A stretch of DNA of 64,000 nucleotides from Polytrichum commune (lineage: Eukaryota > Streptophyta > Polytrichopsida > Polytrichales > Polytrichaceae): contig OX485808.1 in assembly GCA_950295325.1 (NCBI GenBank), forward strand, positions 9,240,501 through 9,304,500. Direction: 5' to 3'. The position numbers and the translations under genes were made by a program. The notes below the pieces were generated by a model that was given only the letters and a program-made list of their open reading frames with translations, had not been told where the DNA came from and made no database searches. Every line of letters begins with the position of its first letter. The stretch's first letter is position 1. This document shows, in pieces, positions 25,137 to 37,059 of the stretch.

Positions 25137-26683
25137 TCAGGAGTTACTGATGGCATGTGTTAGGCTAACCATAAGTTCGCCTGGTTGAAGGTAGCCAATA
25201 CATGTAGTATATGTTGTTAAGAATTGCCGCCTCTCGACCTCCGTGCGGTCCTCAACTACAATGCGCCTCAGCAAGTCTGGAAAGGAGAGCACACCATGGC
25301 AATGAAATAGATTGAAAACTTCGATATCGACGGCTGCCTAGTGATAAGTATTCTCTCCAGAATACTGTAGTTAGTGTGACATCATCAGGAGATCAAAATA
25401 ATAAAAGTATGACAGAAACGTCTAAGAAGGATTGAAGAGAATACCGCTACTAGTGCGGCAATAATAGAGCTGCCTCCATAAACACTGAGAGTGCGAGACT
25501 AATTATTGTCCCTACATATAAAGTTCCCTAACTTCCCTCTTCTCAACCGACCTTAGTAAGCTCCACACTACTTAAGCCTCTCCTGGATTCCATTTCCCGA
25601 TTGAGATCACCCTTATCATCCTTCGGTCGCCACAAGATCGTCAAAGTTCTGAACACGTCACGGGGGGAAGGCGGACACAGCACGATCTCAATATTGAAAA
25701 TATTCTAATTGGGCTTTCAATGAATTGTTTCAAAATTCACAATCACGAGACGGAATCGAGAAACACACAAGCTCCCCTGTCCTGTGAATCAAATCACTTC
25801 CGGGCTCGATTCTTCAAAAACTGGAGCTCAACAGCACAACATGCAGGTTCTTCACGTGCAGGACGACTCAGAGAGCAGAAATAAACGGAATTCTTGTTCA
25901 GAGTACGTAAATATCAAATTACTCAAATGACGAATCCCGCGCAACGCTGCTGACTATGTGAGAACGCATACTGTAGGAGAAACTAAGGATCCGTTACCAA
26001 TCCAGAGTAGAACCAAAACAAAAATTTCAATCATCAGGGAGGCGATTGTCAACTCCCACAAGCTCCCTAGCCAGAGAACCAACTCACTTCTGGACTCAAA
26101 TCTTGGCTAACTGGAGCTCCGCAGCACAAGTTTGTATTTCCTCACGTCCAGAGCCGAATCCGATGGCAGAAACATGCGAATTCTTGTTCAGCATAAGCAA
26201 ATTTGAAGTCACTCCATCTACGAATTTCGCAGGACGTTGCTTACAATATAAGAACGCATACTGTAGGAGGAACTAAGGATCGTTACTTATCCAAAACAGA
26301 AGTATAAATAAATAAATAAATCCAGTTATCAGGGACGCGATTGTCAACTCAAACAAGCTCCCCTGTCCAGAGAATCAACTCGCTTCCGGACTGAATTCCT
26401 GATTATCTGGAGCTCTAAATGGAAAAATTGTCATTTCTTCATGTCCAGACACAAATTAGAGGGGAGAAACAAATTAATTCTCGTTCAGAAGACGTAAGTT
26501 TCAAGTTGTGTTACCTACTAAACTCGCACGACGCTGCTGACTATAAGAACGCATACTGGAAGAGGGACACAGGAGCCATTACTTCTCCGCCAAAAAAATA
26601 ATAATAATAATAATTTACTAGAAACTGGAAGAAACGCGATTTTTCAACTTACCGCAAGCCTTGAGCGCGATCAATTTCGTCAT
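25137..26683 (-). CDS. Candidate spliced upstream ORF in the callose synthase leader
   Basis: A minus-strand open frame from an ATG at 26683 (or an in-frame ATG at 26815) runs to a strong donor at 26653 (GCG|GTAAGT). It joins in phase to an acceptor at 25276 (TTTTCCAG|AC) and stops at TGA 25139-25137. The product is 56 residues (100 from the longer start) with the charged stretch LLRRIVVEDRTEVERRQF. It matches no family I know. Its stop lies 110 nt before the callose synthase ATG (25027) on what would be one continuous exon, so the arrangement fits a 5' leader carrying an upstream ORF. Alternatives are a small independent gene or chance splice-site matches. The frame is separate from callose synthase and cannot be its N-terminus. 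Confidence 0.35.
25748..26634 (-). repeat. Three tandem ~295-bp copies in the leader intron
   Basis: Copies start at about 25748, 26043 and 26338. Shared landmarks in order: CAAGCTCCC(CT), AACTCACTTC-like, CTGGAGCTC, AATTCTTGTTCAG-like, AC(G/A)CTGCTGACTAT-like, AAGAACGCATACTG and an AGGA..(A/C)CTAAGGATC-like end. The array fills most of the proposed intron between 26653 and 25276. It has no transposon ends and no coding frame shared by the three copies. Its effect on leader splicing is unknown. Confidence 0.85.
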
Positions 26684-26815
26684 CTCCAGAAGACAAACAG
26701 CCAAACCGAACGCATTCGACAAGCTCGACGAAGAGCCTCCTCTCTCTGCCTCTCGGAGGAGGCACTGGGAACTAAATCTTCTTCCGAGATAGAATTTGAG
26801 ATCACATTCGTACAT

Positions 26816-27477
26816 GTTAGAATCTACATAACATCCTGAATCTGCTCTCCCAGAAATCTAATACTTTTGTGGATAGTCTACAGGGTCCGACAACGTCCTA
26901 AAGAGTCTTCCCCGACTGTGTTCCCAGAGTTACCAACTCGTTCCCAAGGCACGTTCCCCTGTAGTGATAGAAGCACCCTATCCTACCTTGCACCATTTCA
27001 TAAGGAAGGTACATTCTAGCCAAATTTGAATGTTTCCAAGGCTATCTTGCCATTTGGAGATGAATGATTCCGCCGCATTTTGTTCCACCTCAAAAGTGTA
27101 TATAGTTTAGGTTAAAACACAACACGCCACAAGTATGAATCGATCCCGTACACACTCGTGCCAAAGGATGAAAGTTGGCGCCTCTTTGGTGCCCATCATT
27201 GCATTGGGAGTCGGAAGACGCAAAGTGAATACACGGGAGCCTCTTCTAGCTCGGGAATCGATTATCGGTTGATACGACCTCGTAGTTAACGTCGGAGACC
27301 TCGGACTATTCTAATGACATTAAGTGGGGATGGATGTCTCACAAATGTATGGGGGCATCGTTGTTACCATGTCCCTTTCTTTACATGGATGGCCACCTTG
27401 AACCCCCGAGCCATGAGATTTGGGGGGTATTTCACACAATTCAAAGGTTGTTGAACATTGAAATTCAAAATCTCTCA
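26816..27477. other. Region upstream of callose synthase, no defined element
   Basis: This would hold the minus-strand promoter if the leader begins near 26.8 kb. I see no convincing TATA box or repeated cis-motif, and no gene. Confidence 0.4.
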
Positions 27478-27670
27478 TAGATGGAAATTGTCCAGACAAT
27501 CCCACCTCACTTCACACTAGATCTTGAGGACCAAGAAACCGAAGAAGATAGCATCATGAATGAAGAACCCAAGAGTTCTACATGGCATAAAGTGGGTAAT
27601 GTATCATGGTCTACTGGATTTTATGTCAAAACCCACCTCAAAGAGGTGTGGGTCCAACACCAAAACTAAG
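27478..27670 (-). repeat. Dispersed repeat family D, copy 2
   Basis: Read on the minus strand it shows the same motif order as 5840-6031: GAGGTGGG(T/C)TT, AGTAGACCATGA, ATGCCATGTAG, then CTCAAGATCTAGTGTGAAGTG. No terminal structure is visible. The open frames across it are shadows. Confidence 0.55.
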
Positions 27671-28633
27671 AGACTATGCCACTTCAAAGACTTGACAACC
27701 CTTGATAAGTTATACCATATTCATTCATAAGCTTGTTGTGAGGCAAGATTCATGTGAATAAGATGATAATGACATTGTATCAGGTCAAGATCATGGTTGT
27801 GTATGTCTTTACACCACACGTAAGTCATGTGACACAAAAAAGAAGTTAATGTCATTTTCATGGTATGGCCTTCGGATGAGTTTCAAGAGCCCTCACAAAT
27901 TTCATGGTCACATCCTTGGGCCATAGTTCAAAGTGGCCCTTCGGTGAGCACATTAGAAGGCATGCGGTCCCCTTGTGTGTTCTTCCAACTCCACATACAA
28001 TTTGGAACGGTATGGATGGATTTAGCAGTTGCAAATCACATAGTTTCCATTTCAACTTCCAATGTTGAAGTTGAGATGCAAAAGTTATAATAAATCAAAG
28101 TGAAGGCTGATTTTGTTCACTTGTGAACCTAGAATGATGGTTATATTTTGCACACATACTCCAACCTCATTGTAACACATGTCTTTCTAGTGTCCAATGT
28201 GGACTAACAAGCTTTGTCATACACCACACAAATAAGATGTCCAATGAAATAGAGCGACCGCATGAAGCCCACACACCTTAGACATCGAAACAAGGATTAA
28301 GTTGTTGAGCTAATTCATCGTTGAGAGGAAATCGTCTTATGTGTCTCATCCATCCAACAGAGTCATATGCCCCCTTGTAGTTTGTCGTTGATTCATCTCA
28401 AAGAACTTCAACTAGACTAATTCAAGATCTTTGAGGCTAATTCCACACTACATATTATTTGAGGGCTTCTATGCGGGATGAATGAGAAGAACGCTCCTAT
28501 GTGATAATTTCCTCTTTGCCCAGGCCTCAATTTGTCCAAGTCCATAAGTTAACCTAACATGAAGGACCGGTCCACGTTCTAAGCCGACTCATTGACCCTT
28601 GGGTAGACTAGTCTTCATGGACTAAGTTAAATT
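27671..28633. other. Intergenic, nothing firmly recognised
   Basis: Only short, mutually overlapping open frames (27858-28090, both strands). A short stretch near 28255 (AAGCCCACACACCTTAGA) resembles one near 3979, suggesting another low-copy dispersed repeat that I cannot bound. Confidence 0.4.
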
Positions 28634-29225
28634 ACAATTGTCGGTGGATTTCCGTGCAATGAACTGGTCGAATTTGAGAAATAAACCGGTTGAAGCTCAT
28701 CAAGACTTCAGGACAATCTCCCATCGTTTTAGAGAAATCTATAGAATATACCCCAATTTAATGAAGGAAAACTGAAAGATGACAACATGTACCATAGCTC
28801 TCTAGTAGCTTGGGCAAAAAATCATTTTTTTAGGGATGCCTAAATTTTTGGGAAATTAATTTCGTTCAACGTCAAAAGCAAAAACACATTCAAAGTGTGC
28901 TTAAAATCACAATAATGCAAGTAAATAAGGAATGTTGGTTAAGGGAAGTGTTTAGGTTAATCGTAGCCGCCATAGATGAAACTAGGATAACCATTCATGA
29001 ATTATAAAAATGACTTGGATGAATGTCTAACTTATTTTACATATACTTTTTGAATCTGCCCAATTTTAGAATATTGTTTTTCTGGACTGCCTAACTTACT
29101 TTCGCACTTTAATTAATTATTAAGCATAAAGGTGCGCAAGCTACTAGAGAACTACGGTAACCGGCTGGGCTTGGAAACACACTAAGATTTCGACCGATCG
29201 TTGCCCAAAATCTCCCCGGGCACGG
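28634..29225 (-). mobile_element. CCGGTT-rich element, family C, inverted and interrupted copy
   Basis: The reverse complement of 29488-29720 is recognisable here in two blocks, 28634-28791 and 29158-29225. Shared landmarks are TTTGAGAAATAA(A)CCGG, GTTGAAGCTCA, AGAATATACCCCAA, (C/T)AACCGG(C/T)TGG and AAAATCTCCCCG. The gap is exactly the TA-flanked MITE at 28792-29157. No clear target duplication flanks this copy. With 29488-29720 it forms an inverted pair separated by about 260 bp. Confidence 0.75.
28792..29157. mobile_element. 366-bp TA-flanked MITE (Tc1/mariner-like) nested in family C
   Basis: Terminal inverted repeats of about 25 bp begin CC(A/G)TAG(C/T)TCTCTAGTAGCTTG. The element is flanked on both sides by TA (28790-28791 and 29158-29159). 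The homologous family C copy at 29488-29720, read in reverse, has a single TA at the corresponding point (ACACGTAACCGG against ACATGTA..TAACCGG), so the unoccupied site is visible. The TA duplication fits the Tc1/mariner superfamily. There is no coding capacity. Confidence 0.85.
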
Positions 29226-29487
29226 TTCCCAAGCCATCTTCAACAAATGTGTTTCCCATATGCTTTAGGCCAACCGGGCTCTCATACCAAGGCTTACCGA
29301 TGTTGTACAAGCCTTAGCCATTTCCGCCGATAGATATTAGACTAGGTCTTCATGCAACGACAATGGCTAAGAGCATGATATTAGACCCATAAACCATGCA
29401 TGCGAGCTCCTTCTTATTTACTCCATGAGAGTTTTTACTCCAAAAACGGAACCCACGATCCCATAACCTTGGGTGCATGTTCACAAC

Positions 29488-29720
29488 CCGTGATCGGGGA
29501 GATTTTGGGGCATAATCGGTTGAGATCCTAGTGTTTGCAAGTCCAACCGGTTACGTGTTGTTGACATCCTCCGGTTTTCCCTTATGAATTTGGGGTATAT
29601 TCTTCTAAAGATTCTTCTAAAATGATCGGTAATTATCCTGCAGTCTTGAGCTTCAACCGGTTATTTCTCAAACTCAACCGGTTCATTTGTAACTAACTGC
29701 CGGTTCTCCCTGGTCATTGG
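29488..29720 (+). mobile_element. CCGGTT-rich element, family C, 233-bp bounded copy
   Basis: The inverted ends are imperfect: CCGTGATCGGGGAGA on the left and the complement of CCAATGACCAGGGAGA on the right. The direct flanks TTCACAAC (29480-29487) and TTTACAAC (29721-29728) match at seven of eight positions and are read as an aged 8-bp target duplication. The interior carries repeated AACCGGTT-type motifs. Related copies lie at 28634-29225, 35680-35901 and 42513-43495. Probably a hAT-like non-autonomous family. Confidence 0.75.
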
Positions 29721-29728
29721 TTTACAAC

Positions 29729-32700
29729 ACCTACCATTGGGGAGGGTAAAAAATGATGATCTTTATGTACATCTCGGAGATTGTTAAATTAAGGCGGTTT
29801 AGCACCTCAATCAAGATCAGAGCCCACGTAGGTTGCTTAGTGCATTTTAAGAATGGTGTATGGCCTGAATTCAACACTTAGGGAGGGTTAAAATCCAGTG
29901 TACGTAGGATTTATGAAAGACTTCCACATGATTCAAGGACTATAAAAAACGTATTATCCCATGACAAGTAAGGTAGATAGACCTTTAAATGTGGGCCATT
30001 CAGAAGAAGAAAAATATTAATAATCTAGGGGTTCAAGATAAAGACCTTAGGATTTATGTCGAGTAGGCTTAGTTTTGCACGCATGTTTCATGATATTTGG
30101 ATGAGAATCGCAACATCATATGCCCATAAAAGGGATGGAAATTCCCAATGTTTGTTATTGATCGTCTTCCTCATCTTGCACTCCCGTTTGCCAACACCTA
30201 GGGTTTCAATTCCACTTTGTCGAGACTAGTGTGATGCATGATGGTAATGTGATATTAAACCCTAGATCTGCAATTTGTAAGTAGATTTTTATAAATAACA
30301 AAATCCTAATTTTCTTGTTGCATATTCCATTCAAGTTTTACTCTTAGAATTATTTGCTTCATGTTGTTGTAGTTGTATGATGTGTCTCTCAAAAGTTTTA
30401 CACTAGTATGGTTTTGCAATGGTATGCATGAATCATGCTTTTTGTTGCCATGTTTTTTTGCACCACTTTTCGAATGTGTATACTTCTAAATTCTTATTTT
30501 TTATCATAAGCAAAAGAGACTACCAAAAAACTGCAAAACACATTGGCAATATAACTAGTGGTAAGGTGGAATAAAATAGGCCAACTTGAGCGAATTGAAT
30601 AATTATAGGGAGCTTTACAATCACGTCTTGGAAGCAAACAACCCCCTCAACCACACACGTGGTGCACAAAAATCCTATACAGTGACCCACATGAGGATCA
30701 GAGACCTTGAATCAGTCTATTGAGGTTACTTTAGTATGAATCTATAATAAATTTATAGAGACAGATCTTTATTACACCCCTACTTGTATGTGTTAGGAGA
30801 TGAAGTTACCTAAATGTCACAATAAGCTTAGTAGAATGATGCTATTGAGCCCTTGAAACGTGCCATGGCGTTGATATGTTAGGAAGTGCTTTAGTATGGC
30901 CAATAATATGGGCCACATCATTGGGCTTATTTCCATAGTAAGTTTATTGTGAATAATGTATGTCTATCTGTCTGTCTAGCAGGAACGGAGGAGATCAAGG
31001 GAGGAGGGTTACATCGGTCAAATCCGACGGTCGAGAAAGCACAGGCAACGTGGCCTCACTAGAAGCCAGAAGTTGCTTTCATCGCCCATAGACTTCTTCT
31101 CGATAATGTTGGTATATAATATTTTTTCCAGCCCACAACATTGAATTGAGCACCTAGTGGGGCTAATATTGTGGGCCATATTCTTGATTTGGTATTGACA
31201 TTAGTGTATGTGTGTGTATATATATAGAGAGAGAGATTATGTTAATGATTTTGGGTTCTTTAAATAAAATAATAAGCTTATGCACTGTTTTCCTTCACAA
31301 ATTTTAACAGTGTAGATTACACTATCAAATTCCACATTAGAAACCATATTATAGATCCATTCACATTTCATATCATAATTAGCGTAAAAGGGTAGCAAAA
31401 GTAATTGTTGAAGGGTACACCATAGGTTGCAACAAACTTAAGTTAATAGTTGTATGCAAGAAGTTCCTTGGGGACTTTTCAAGATTTTAAAGGTTACAAG
31501 TTGTTTCATGTTACAAGCATGTCTTGAGGGCACATTGCTAAGTGGAAATTTCGGTGCTATGTTTGTGTAAATTTAGGGTTCAAATGGCCTTAGGTGCCAT
31601 CTTTTAGGTTAGTGGAAACACAAAGTGCTACACTCTTATTGAGATTGTTAACGTTGGGGTTTTTGAGTAAGGGTGGGAGGCATTTTGACAAATGATTAGA
31701 GAATTGGGAACGTTTGGGTTTATGTGTTCAAATGGGGTTGGTTGTGCTACAAATATGGAGGGGAAGGTTGCAAATCTACTGCATGGTTGTTTTTTGGAGC
31801 AGAAATGTGCAATTCTAGAAGTGAGAATGCAATTAGCATGAGGCAAGTAAGGATCAACGTTGGGTGCAGTAGTGGAAATGGTTTGTGTACTTGTGCACTA
31901 ACTTAGTGGCACTCTAACCCCCTCAAGGCCAAAAGCATGGGAGTGTGCACTGCTTGAAGCGGTGACTCTTATCATGTTTGAGGTGTTCAAAACCAAGATG
32001 GTAGAGGAGTGTCGAGGGGTATGAATGTGGAGTGTGTCCAAAGTCACAATGAGAGGCATAGAGTACTATGTCGGCCCCTTACTTGGACCATTTTTTGGGG
32101 GTTTGGCAATGTGTCTCCAAGCCTTTTCATAGAGAAATATGTTACAAGAGAATAAGGCAAAAGCAATTTTGGACTTTCTTGATTAGGTGTGATCATATTG
32201 GATTCAAGCTACAATTCACAATTTTACTTCCATAATTGGATGGAATGTTGATGAGGAACGTGCCAAAAGCTTTGTAGTGGCATTCATTGTTTCTTTGTTG
32301 CTAATGAGTTTCATGCACATTTTTGTAAATACTTCTTGATAATGATGGTTGAGAGATAGCTATGAGTTGCGATGCATAGGTTGGTTGACATCTTGTCGAT
32401 TATGTTGTTAAGGAGTTGGAAGCATGTGGTTGTTGGAAGAAATATTTTTGCCCATTATGTGTCATGTGGATTCCTCCTTTGTCTGGCGGAAGTAGATCCA
32501 CCCACGTTGTGTGATGTTTTTATTTATTAGGAAAATGATTTTTTTTCTCATTTTCCTTTCGATGGCCATGTTGGGATTCAACTGGGTTCTCATGTGACAC
32601 TATATCGTGGGATTTCACATTAAGAGTGAATTTATCATAGCAATATGCAAATTTTATGTGCTATCAATGTTCAACTTGGATGGATTTTGGAGAGTGGGAC

Positions 32701-34664
32701 TTGTCCTAAAAGACCCTTGTTGAGGGTGAGGTTAATCCATAGACGTGTTAGGCATTTGCAATGAGGAGGGGAATCTACTAAGCAAAGGCCAATCTTTGAT
32801 TTTGTGTTGTGTTGGCCAATCTATGGAGGTGTTGCCAGTAACAAAACATTTCCATTTCATGAGGTGGTTGAGAGAAACCATTTTACAAGCAATTAAAAAA
32901 CATATACGAGGTCTTTGTTGTATTGGTCAATATGGAAACCAAGAAGGGATGTGGATGATAACAAGGTGATAGCCTCCAAGTAGGGACCTGCCAAAAGTTG
33001 GGCCGAGAGATATTTTCTAGGGTGTGCAAGGTGGGCAAGTGTGCATGATGTTGTAGGATTTTTTTGGACAAAACGATGTTGTTTGTGGTGGTCACCTTTA
33101 CATTGTACATTGTGGAAATGTAGGGTTCACATGACTTGGGAACAATGATGGGAGAGTCGGTCTATTATGTACTTGAAATATATATGGTTGTCAAGGGATT
33201 TGTTTAGCGACCATTTGCTAAAGACAAGTGGTGGGAGATGAACACTCGTATGATTTGAAGTGGTCCACACTGTTTGTGTGCATTAGGTGCTACCCAACAA
33301 GGCATGAAATGTACTTTTTGTATGCAGCTCCAAAATGAGTTCATTTTGTTTTGGATTTCATATGGTAATAGAAGACAAATGTGCCTTTTAGAAGATAGAT
33401 TTTGATCCTTGGGGATGGGGGGTTGACTTTTTTTTTTAAAAGTTGGAATGGTACAACCAAAGATATGGTATATTCTATTAGTTGTACCTTTTTTTTTGAA
33501 TATTTTAGAGGTAATATATGATGGATAGAATGTTCCATATTGGATTATAACTAATATAAGGTCTTATTTAACATATCCGACTTTTTTTAGATACAACATA
33601 TTATGTAGGATATATTATCTTCATGTTGATAATGAAGCAATTGCATGTTGTTTGTGCCAATGTTTTTGTAATGACAACAATTTTGAAACCTAAGTTATTG
33701 AAGTTTAGAACTTACAATCGTCAATGCCAAAGGAAGTGATATTTTGAACTCAATGTCTTTTAGTGCCATTCTTTGATAAGTTATTCTTAGTTTTGGCACT
33801 CAAATTGTTAGAAATATCTCTATCTTTATTTTTTATATTTCACTATTCTAATTTATTTCAATTCATTATGATAAACTAAGGGGCTAAATAAACACCCTTT
33901 CAAACTTTGTAAGTCATTATATGGACCCTTAAAACACTATGAATTAGATTCTTAAGTAATGAAACGGTTCATTTATTTAATCCAAGCTATCAAAATAACC
34001 CCTACAATAATACCCCTATGTTGCATGTGATGTACAACCCTCCTCAAGGACTCATCTCTATAATTTCAACCAATTATTATTTTTTCTAATTAGAAACGTG
34101 TTAAAATCCCTCTATCAATCAACAAGTATTTCTCACTGACAACTCAATGTAGCGGTGACACAAAACCTTAAGAAGTTCATTCATGAACATTATGATTCAA
34201 AAACTACAATAAATATGATATTTAGTGTCATTTACTATTTGGAATTATGCAATGCTATATTTATTTACTGTATATCTCATATTTTACCAACAGATGTGAA
34301 ATTGGCACTTTGAACATTATAGAAGATCAACAACTTTACTTGATAAAAAGAACATCAACAGTAAAAGATATAACACTATGTGAATCCACATAGTAATGAC
34401 AATAAATATCATATTTAGTGTATTCAAAGAGCAAAACTTATAGGTGGGCTTTTCCATTCATTTATTAATGGAATTTCTTGGGACTTAATAGATTTCAAAG
34501 TAGATTCTATGAAATTCTAGGAGTCCATGCATATTAATAAATTAACTTACTAAGAAGGTTAACTAAAATGTACTCATATTTTTATACCCGGGGGGTGCAC
34601 CTTCATACAAGTGTGTTTTTGTAAAATTATGCAACATGTGTACAATTTCAATTCGCCACAATGC
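29729..34664. other. Long intergenic stretch without recognised genes
   Basis: About 4.9 kb of AT-rich sequence. All open frames are under 80 residues (for example 31628-31906 on both strands, 32745-32969, 32883-33110) and none shows a family motif, splice pattern or conserved frame. A TA/GA simple run lies near 31207-31236. A GC-rich sequence CCCGGGGGGTGCACC at 34587-34601 resembles one MITE end, but no partner end was found. Confidence 0.4.
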
Positions 34665-35223
34665 GGTACACCTCATCACCTAGACATTAGAAGCCAACAA
34701 ACACATCCGATTCTACACATTAACAAATGCAGGCAACCTCAACAACTTGAACCAAGAACAACCGGTCCCATAATGGTTCATAGAATGTACATGCCCACAA
34801 ACAAGTTGCCAATGCCAAGCCAGACTAAGACCATATATCCTATGTATAATCGGAGTCCCAAACCACACTCCAACACCGTTACTACCCTCACCCACCCACA
34901 CAATACAATTCATTGAATTCACATACTGCCATGACAGATTCCCCGAACAAGCCCTCACACAAAAACACGCAAAATACGACCCACTAATTAACACTATACA
35001 AAACAAAGGCTGGAAAACGAACCCCCTTATCACTATTACAGTTGGAGTAAGAGGAGCTATACACGAACAATCTATCAACCAACTAGCCAACCTCAAAATC
35101 CCAAAGACTAGCATCAAAACTCTCATGTAAAATATACATCAAAATGCCATTAAATACCCAACATGCCTCGTACTCAACAAAAGGAAACTTGAAAATAAAC
35201 AAACTACCATCTCACCTCCCTAA
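34665..35223 (+). pseudogene. 3' end of a degenerate retroelement ORF
   Basis: One plus-strand frame reads ILCIIGVPNHTPTPLLPSPT, then EFTYCHDRFPEQALTQKH, KYDPLINTIQ and ITITVGVRGAIHEQSI, and continues to VLNKRKLEN before a stop at 35221-35223. The pattern (E-x-K/T-Y-C-x-D, ~30 residues, G-V-x-G-x-I) is the C-terminal nuclease-like region found downstream of reverse transcriptase in some LINE-type retroelement polyproteins, as I remember them. A stop codon at 35128-35130 interrupts the frame, and the upstream part is frameshifted. No reverse transcriptase core remains. The CA-rich composition differs sharply from neighbouring DNA, consistent with insertion. Confidence 0.6.
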
Positions 35224-35679
35224 AATGGGACTAAATTTTAATATTATTTTATTTTTATTTACTTACTAATAGAGCTCACCTCCCAAAAGAGGCATAACTC
35301 CCCATGCTACAACATGGTCCGCCGTGTTAAGCATTTGGATAACGGGCTCGCATTCATGCCGGTACAATGTGCAGGTGTAATTTTTCTTTTCTTTTCTTTT
35401 CTTTCTTCTGTACAATTTCAATAATAATAATAAAAATAACAGTTTAGAGACATTTAAATTTCACGTCTATGTAACCATTAACATAAGTATATAATATTTT
35501 GGAAAAAAATTAACCCCTGTCATATGTACCCTCCAAAACCTAACTAATAAATTTGTAAAAAAATTTCACCTCTGATATTTGACTCAAAATCATTTAAGTT
35601 TGCAATATGTGTCATCACAACTTATGCAATTATTGCTTCTAACCCCACCATCAAACGATTAATAAGATTGTATGTTCAC
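35224..35679. other. Possible retroelement 3' UTR and AT-rich DNA
   Basis: Directly after the retroelement stop comes a short GC-richer stretch (35273-35375), then a TTTTC microsatellite (35384-35405) and AAT repeats. The microsatellite may mark the 3' terminus of the inserted element. No gene seen. Confidence 0.4.
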
Positions 35680-35901
35680 TTGTTGTTGGTTCTTTTGGGG
35701 CATGATCGGTCAAATTCTTGGTGGTTCCAAGTTCAATTGGTTACATGTTGATTTCCTTTCTAAATGAAGGTATATTCCATAGATTCCTCTAAAATGATGG
35801 GTTGAACCTAATTTTCATGAAGTCTTGAATTTCAACCAGTTATTTCCTTGAACTCAACCGGTTCGTTTGTAACTAGTGGCCAGTTCTCCCCATTCATTGC
35901 T
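35680..35901 (+). repeat. CCGGTT-rich element, family C, degenerate copy
   Basis: Shares with 29488-29720 the ordered motifs TTTTGGGGCATGATCGGT, TTCAATTGGTTACATGTT, TATATTC, CTAAAATGATGGG, AGTCTTGAATTTCAACC, AACTCAACCGGTTCG and TTCTCCCCATTCATTG. The left terminus has decayed and no target duplication is visible. Confidence 0.65.
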
Positions 35902-37059
35902 TTTTGATACCAACATAAGCTAGTCTTTGTGTTTGATGAATAGTCCATCAAGTTAATTGGATCCCTTTACTCCACCCAATGAACACCAAACTTTCTATGC
36001 ATCTACCAACCCTCCCAACAAACGGACTAAATCATTTTTTTAATAATTTTAACTTAAGATGTGTTTAAAAAAAACACACCAGAAGCACAACCAAGATTTA
36101 GCATAGTGGCACTAGAATACAAGTACAAATGTTGTATTGTTTTGAAAGGTCTTCCATACATTAACATAACTATGAGTTATGATTTGTGTAGCATATGTAT
36201 ACATAGTATGACAAAGTTCAAATCAATACCCCTTTTGTGCAGTCACGTGTAGTCATACGTGTTTAGTACAATGCAACCCTTGGGATTTTACAAGTGCCCT
36301 TGGAGGCTCCTTCAAGGATTTGAAAACAATGAAATTCTATATTCATGAATTTCATGGTTTGATTATAATGGTATTGGGCGTATTTCTTTTGGCATTGATT
36401 TTGAAGTAAGATTGACTTAATCCAATACATCACGTTAGTGAACTTGGTAACCGGTGTACCCACGTGAACCTCAATATAATAATCATAATCATAATCATAA
36501 TCATAATCATGCAATCTAACGTAAATTTGAGCCTGTTTGCCCTATCATGTTCAAGAATTTTCTTGTTGCAGGGTGGGCTCTTGGCTTCCTACATACCTAG
36601 CTAGTTTCATTTTTATTTCATTTTTCTTTATTTTTTCTCCCGTCAAGTAGAGAGAAAATTTCACAACTAATAATAGAACCTCCAACCACTCCATTCAAAA
36701 TTGGATACCTCTCTACTATCACCTGGTAGTTTAGGGTCATCTGGGACCAACCTCAATACATATAGAGATACAATAGTGATTCATATGTTACCACGAGTTT
36801 CAGGAAGTATGCTTATGAGGAAAACACTTAATTACTTTCAAATAAGTAATTATCCCACTAGCCACTTGTACCATTAAGTAGCTTCCAAACTCTTTTGTTG
36901 TCATAGTTGCTTAGTAGTGTACTAGGATAATGCACTTAGCCCTAGTGTTCTTTATCACATAAAATAATGCATGTAGCACAATGGGAGCCCCATTGGAACA
37001 CATGCCCTTGTTTTATAAAGTTGTATTACATATTTCTAGAAACAATTGTACAGCCACAA
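35902..37059. other. Intergenic with an AATCAT microsatellite
   Basis: No gene recognised. A hexamer run (AATCAT, about six units) lies at 36475-36510 and accounts for the Asp-Tyr repeat in the minus-strand frame 36263-36514. Confidence 0.5.

Noticed and set aside
24922-25188. 88-residue plus-strand frame opposite the callose synthase first coding exon
   Set aside because: It overlaps the conserved N-terminal exon on the other strand and has no recognisable content.
34587-34601. MITE end CCCGGGGGGTGCACC
   Set aside because: It resembles the left ends of the hAT-like elements, but no inverted partner or 8-bp duplication was found nearby.
34713-35126. 137-residue minus-strand frame
   Set aside because: It is antisense to the retroelement relic, whose plus-strand translation gives recognisable conserved sequence; the antisense frame is a by-product of its composition.
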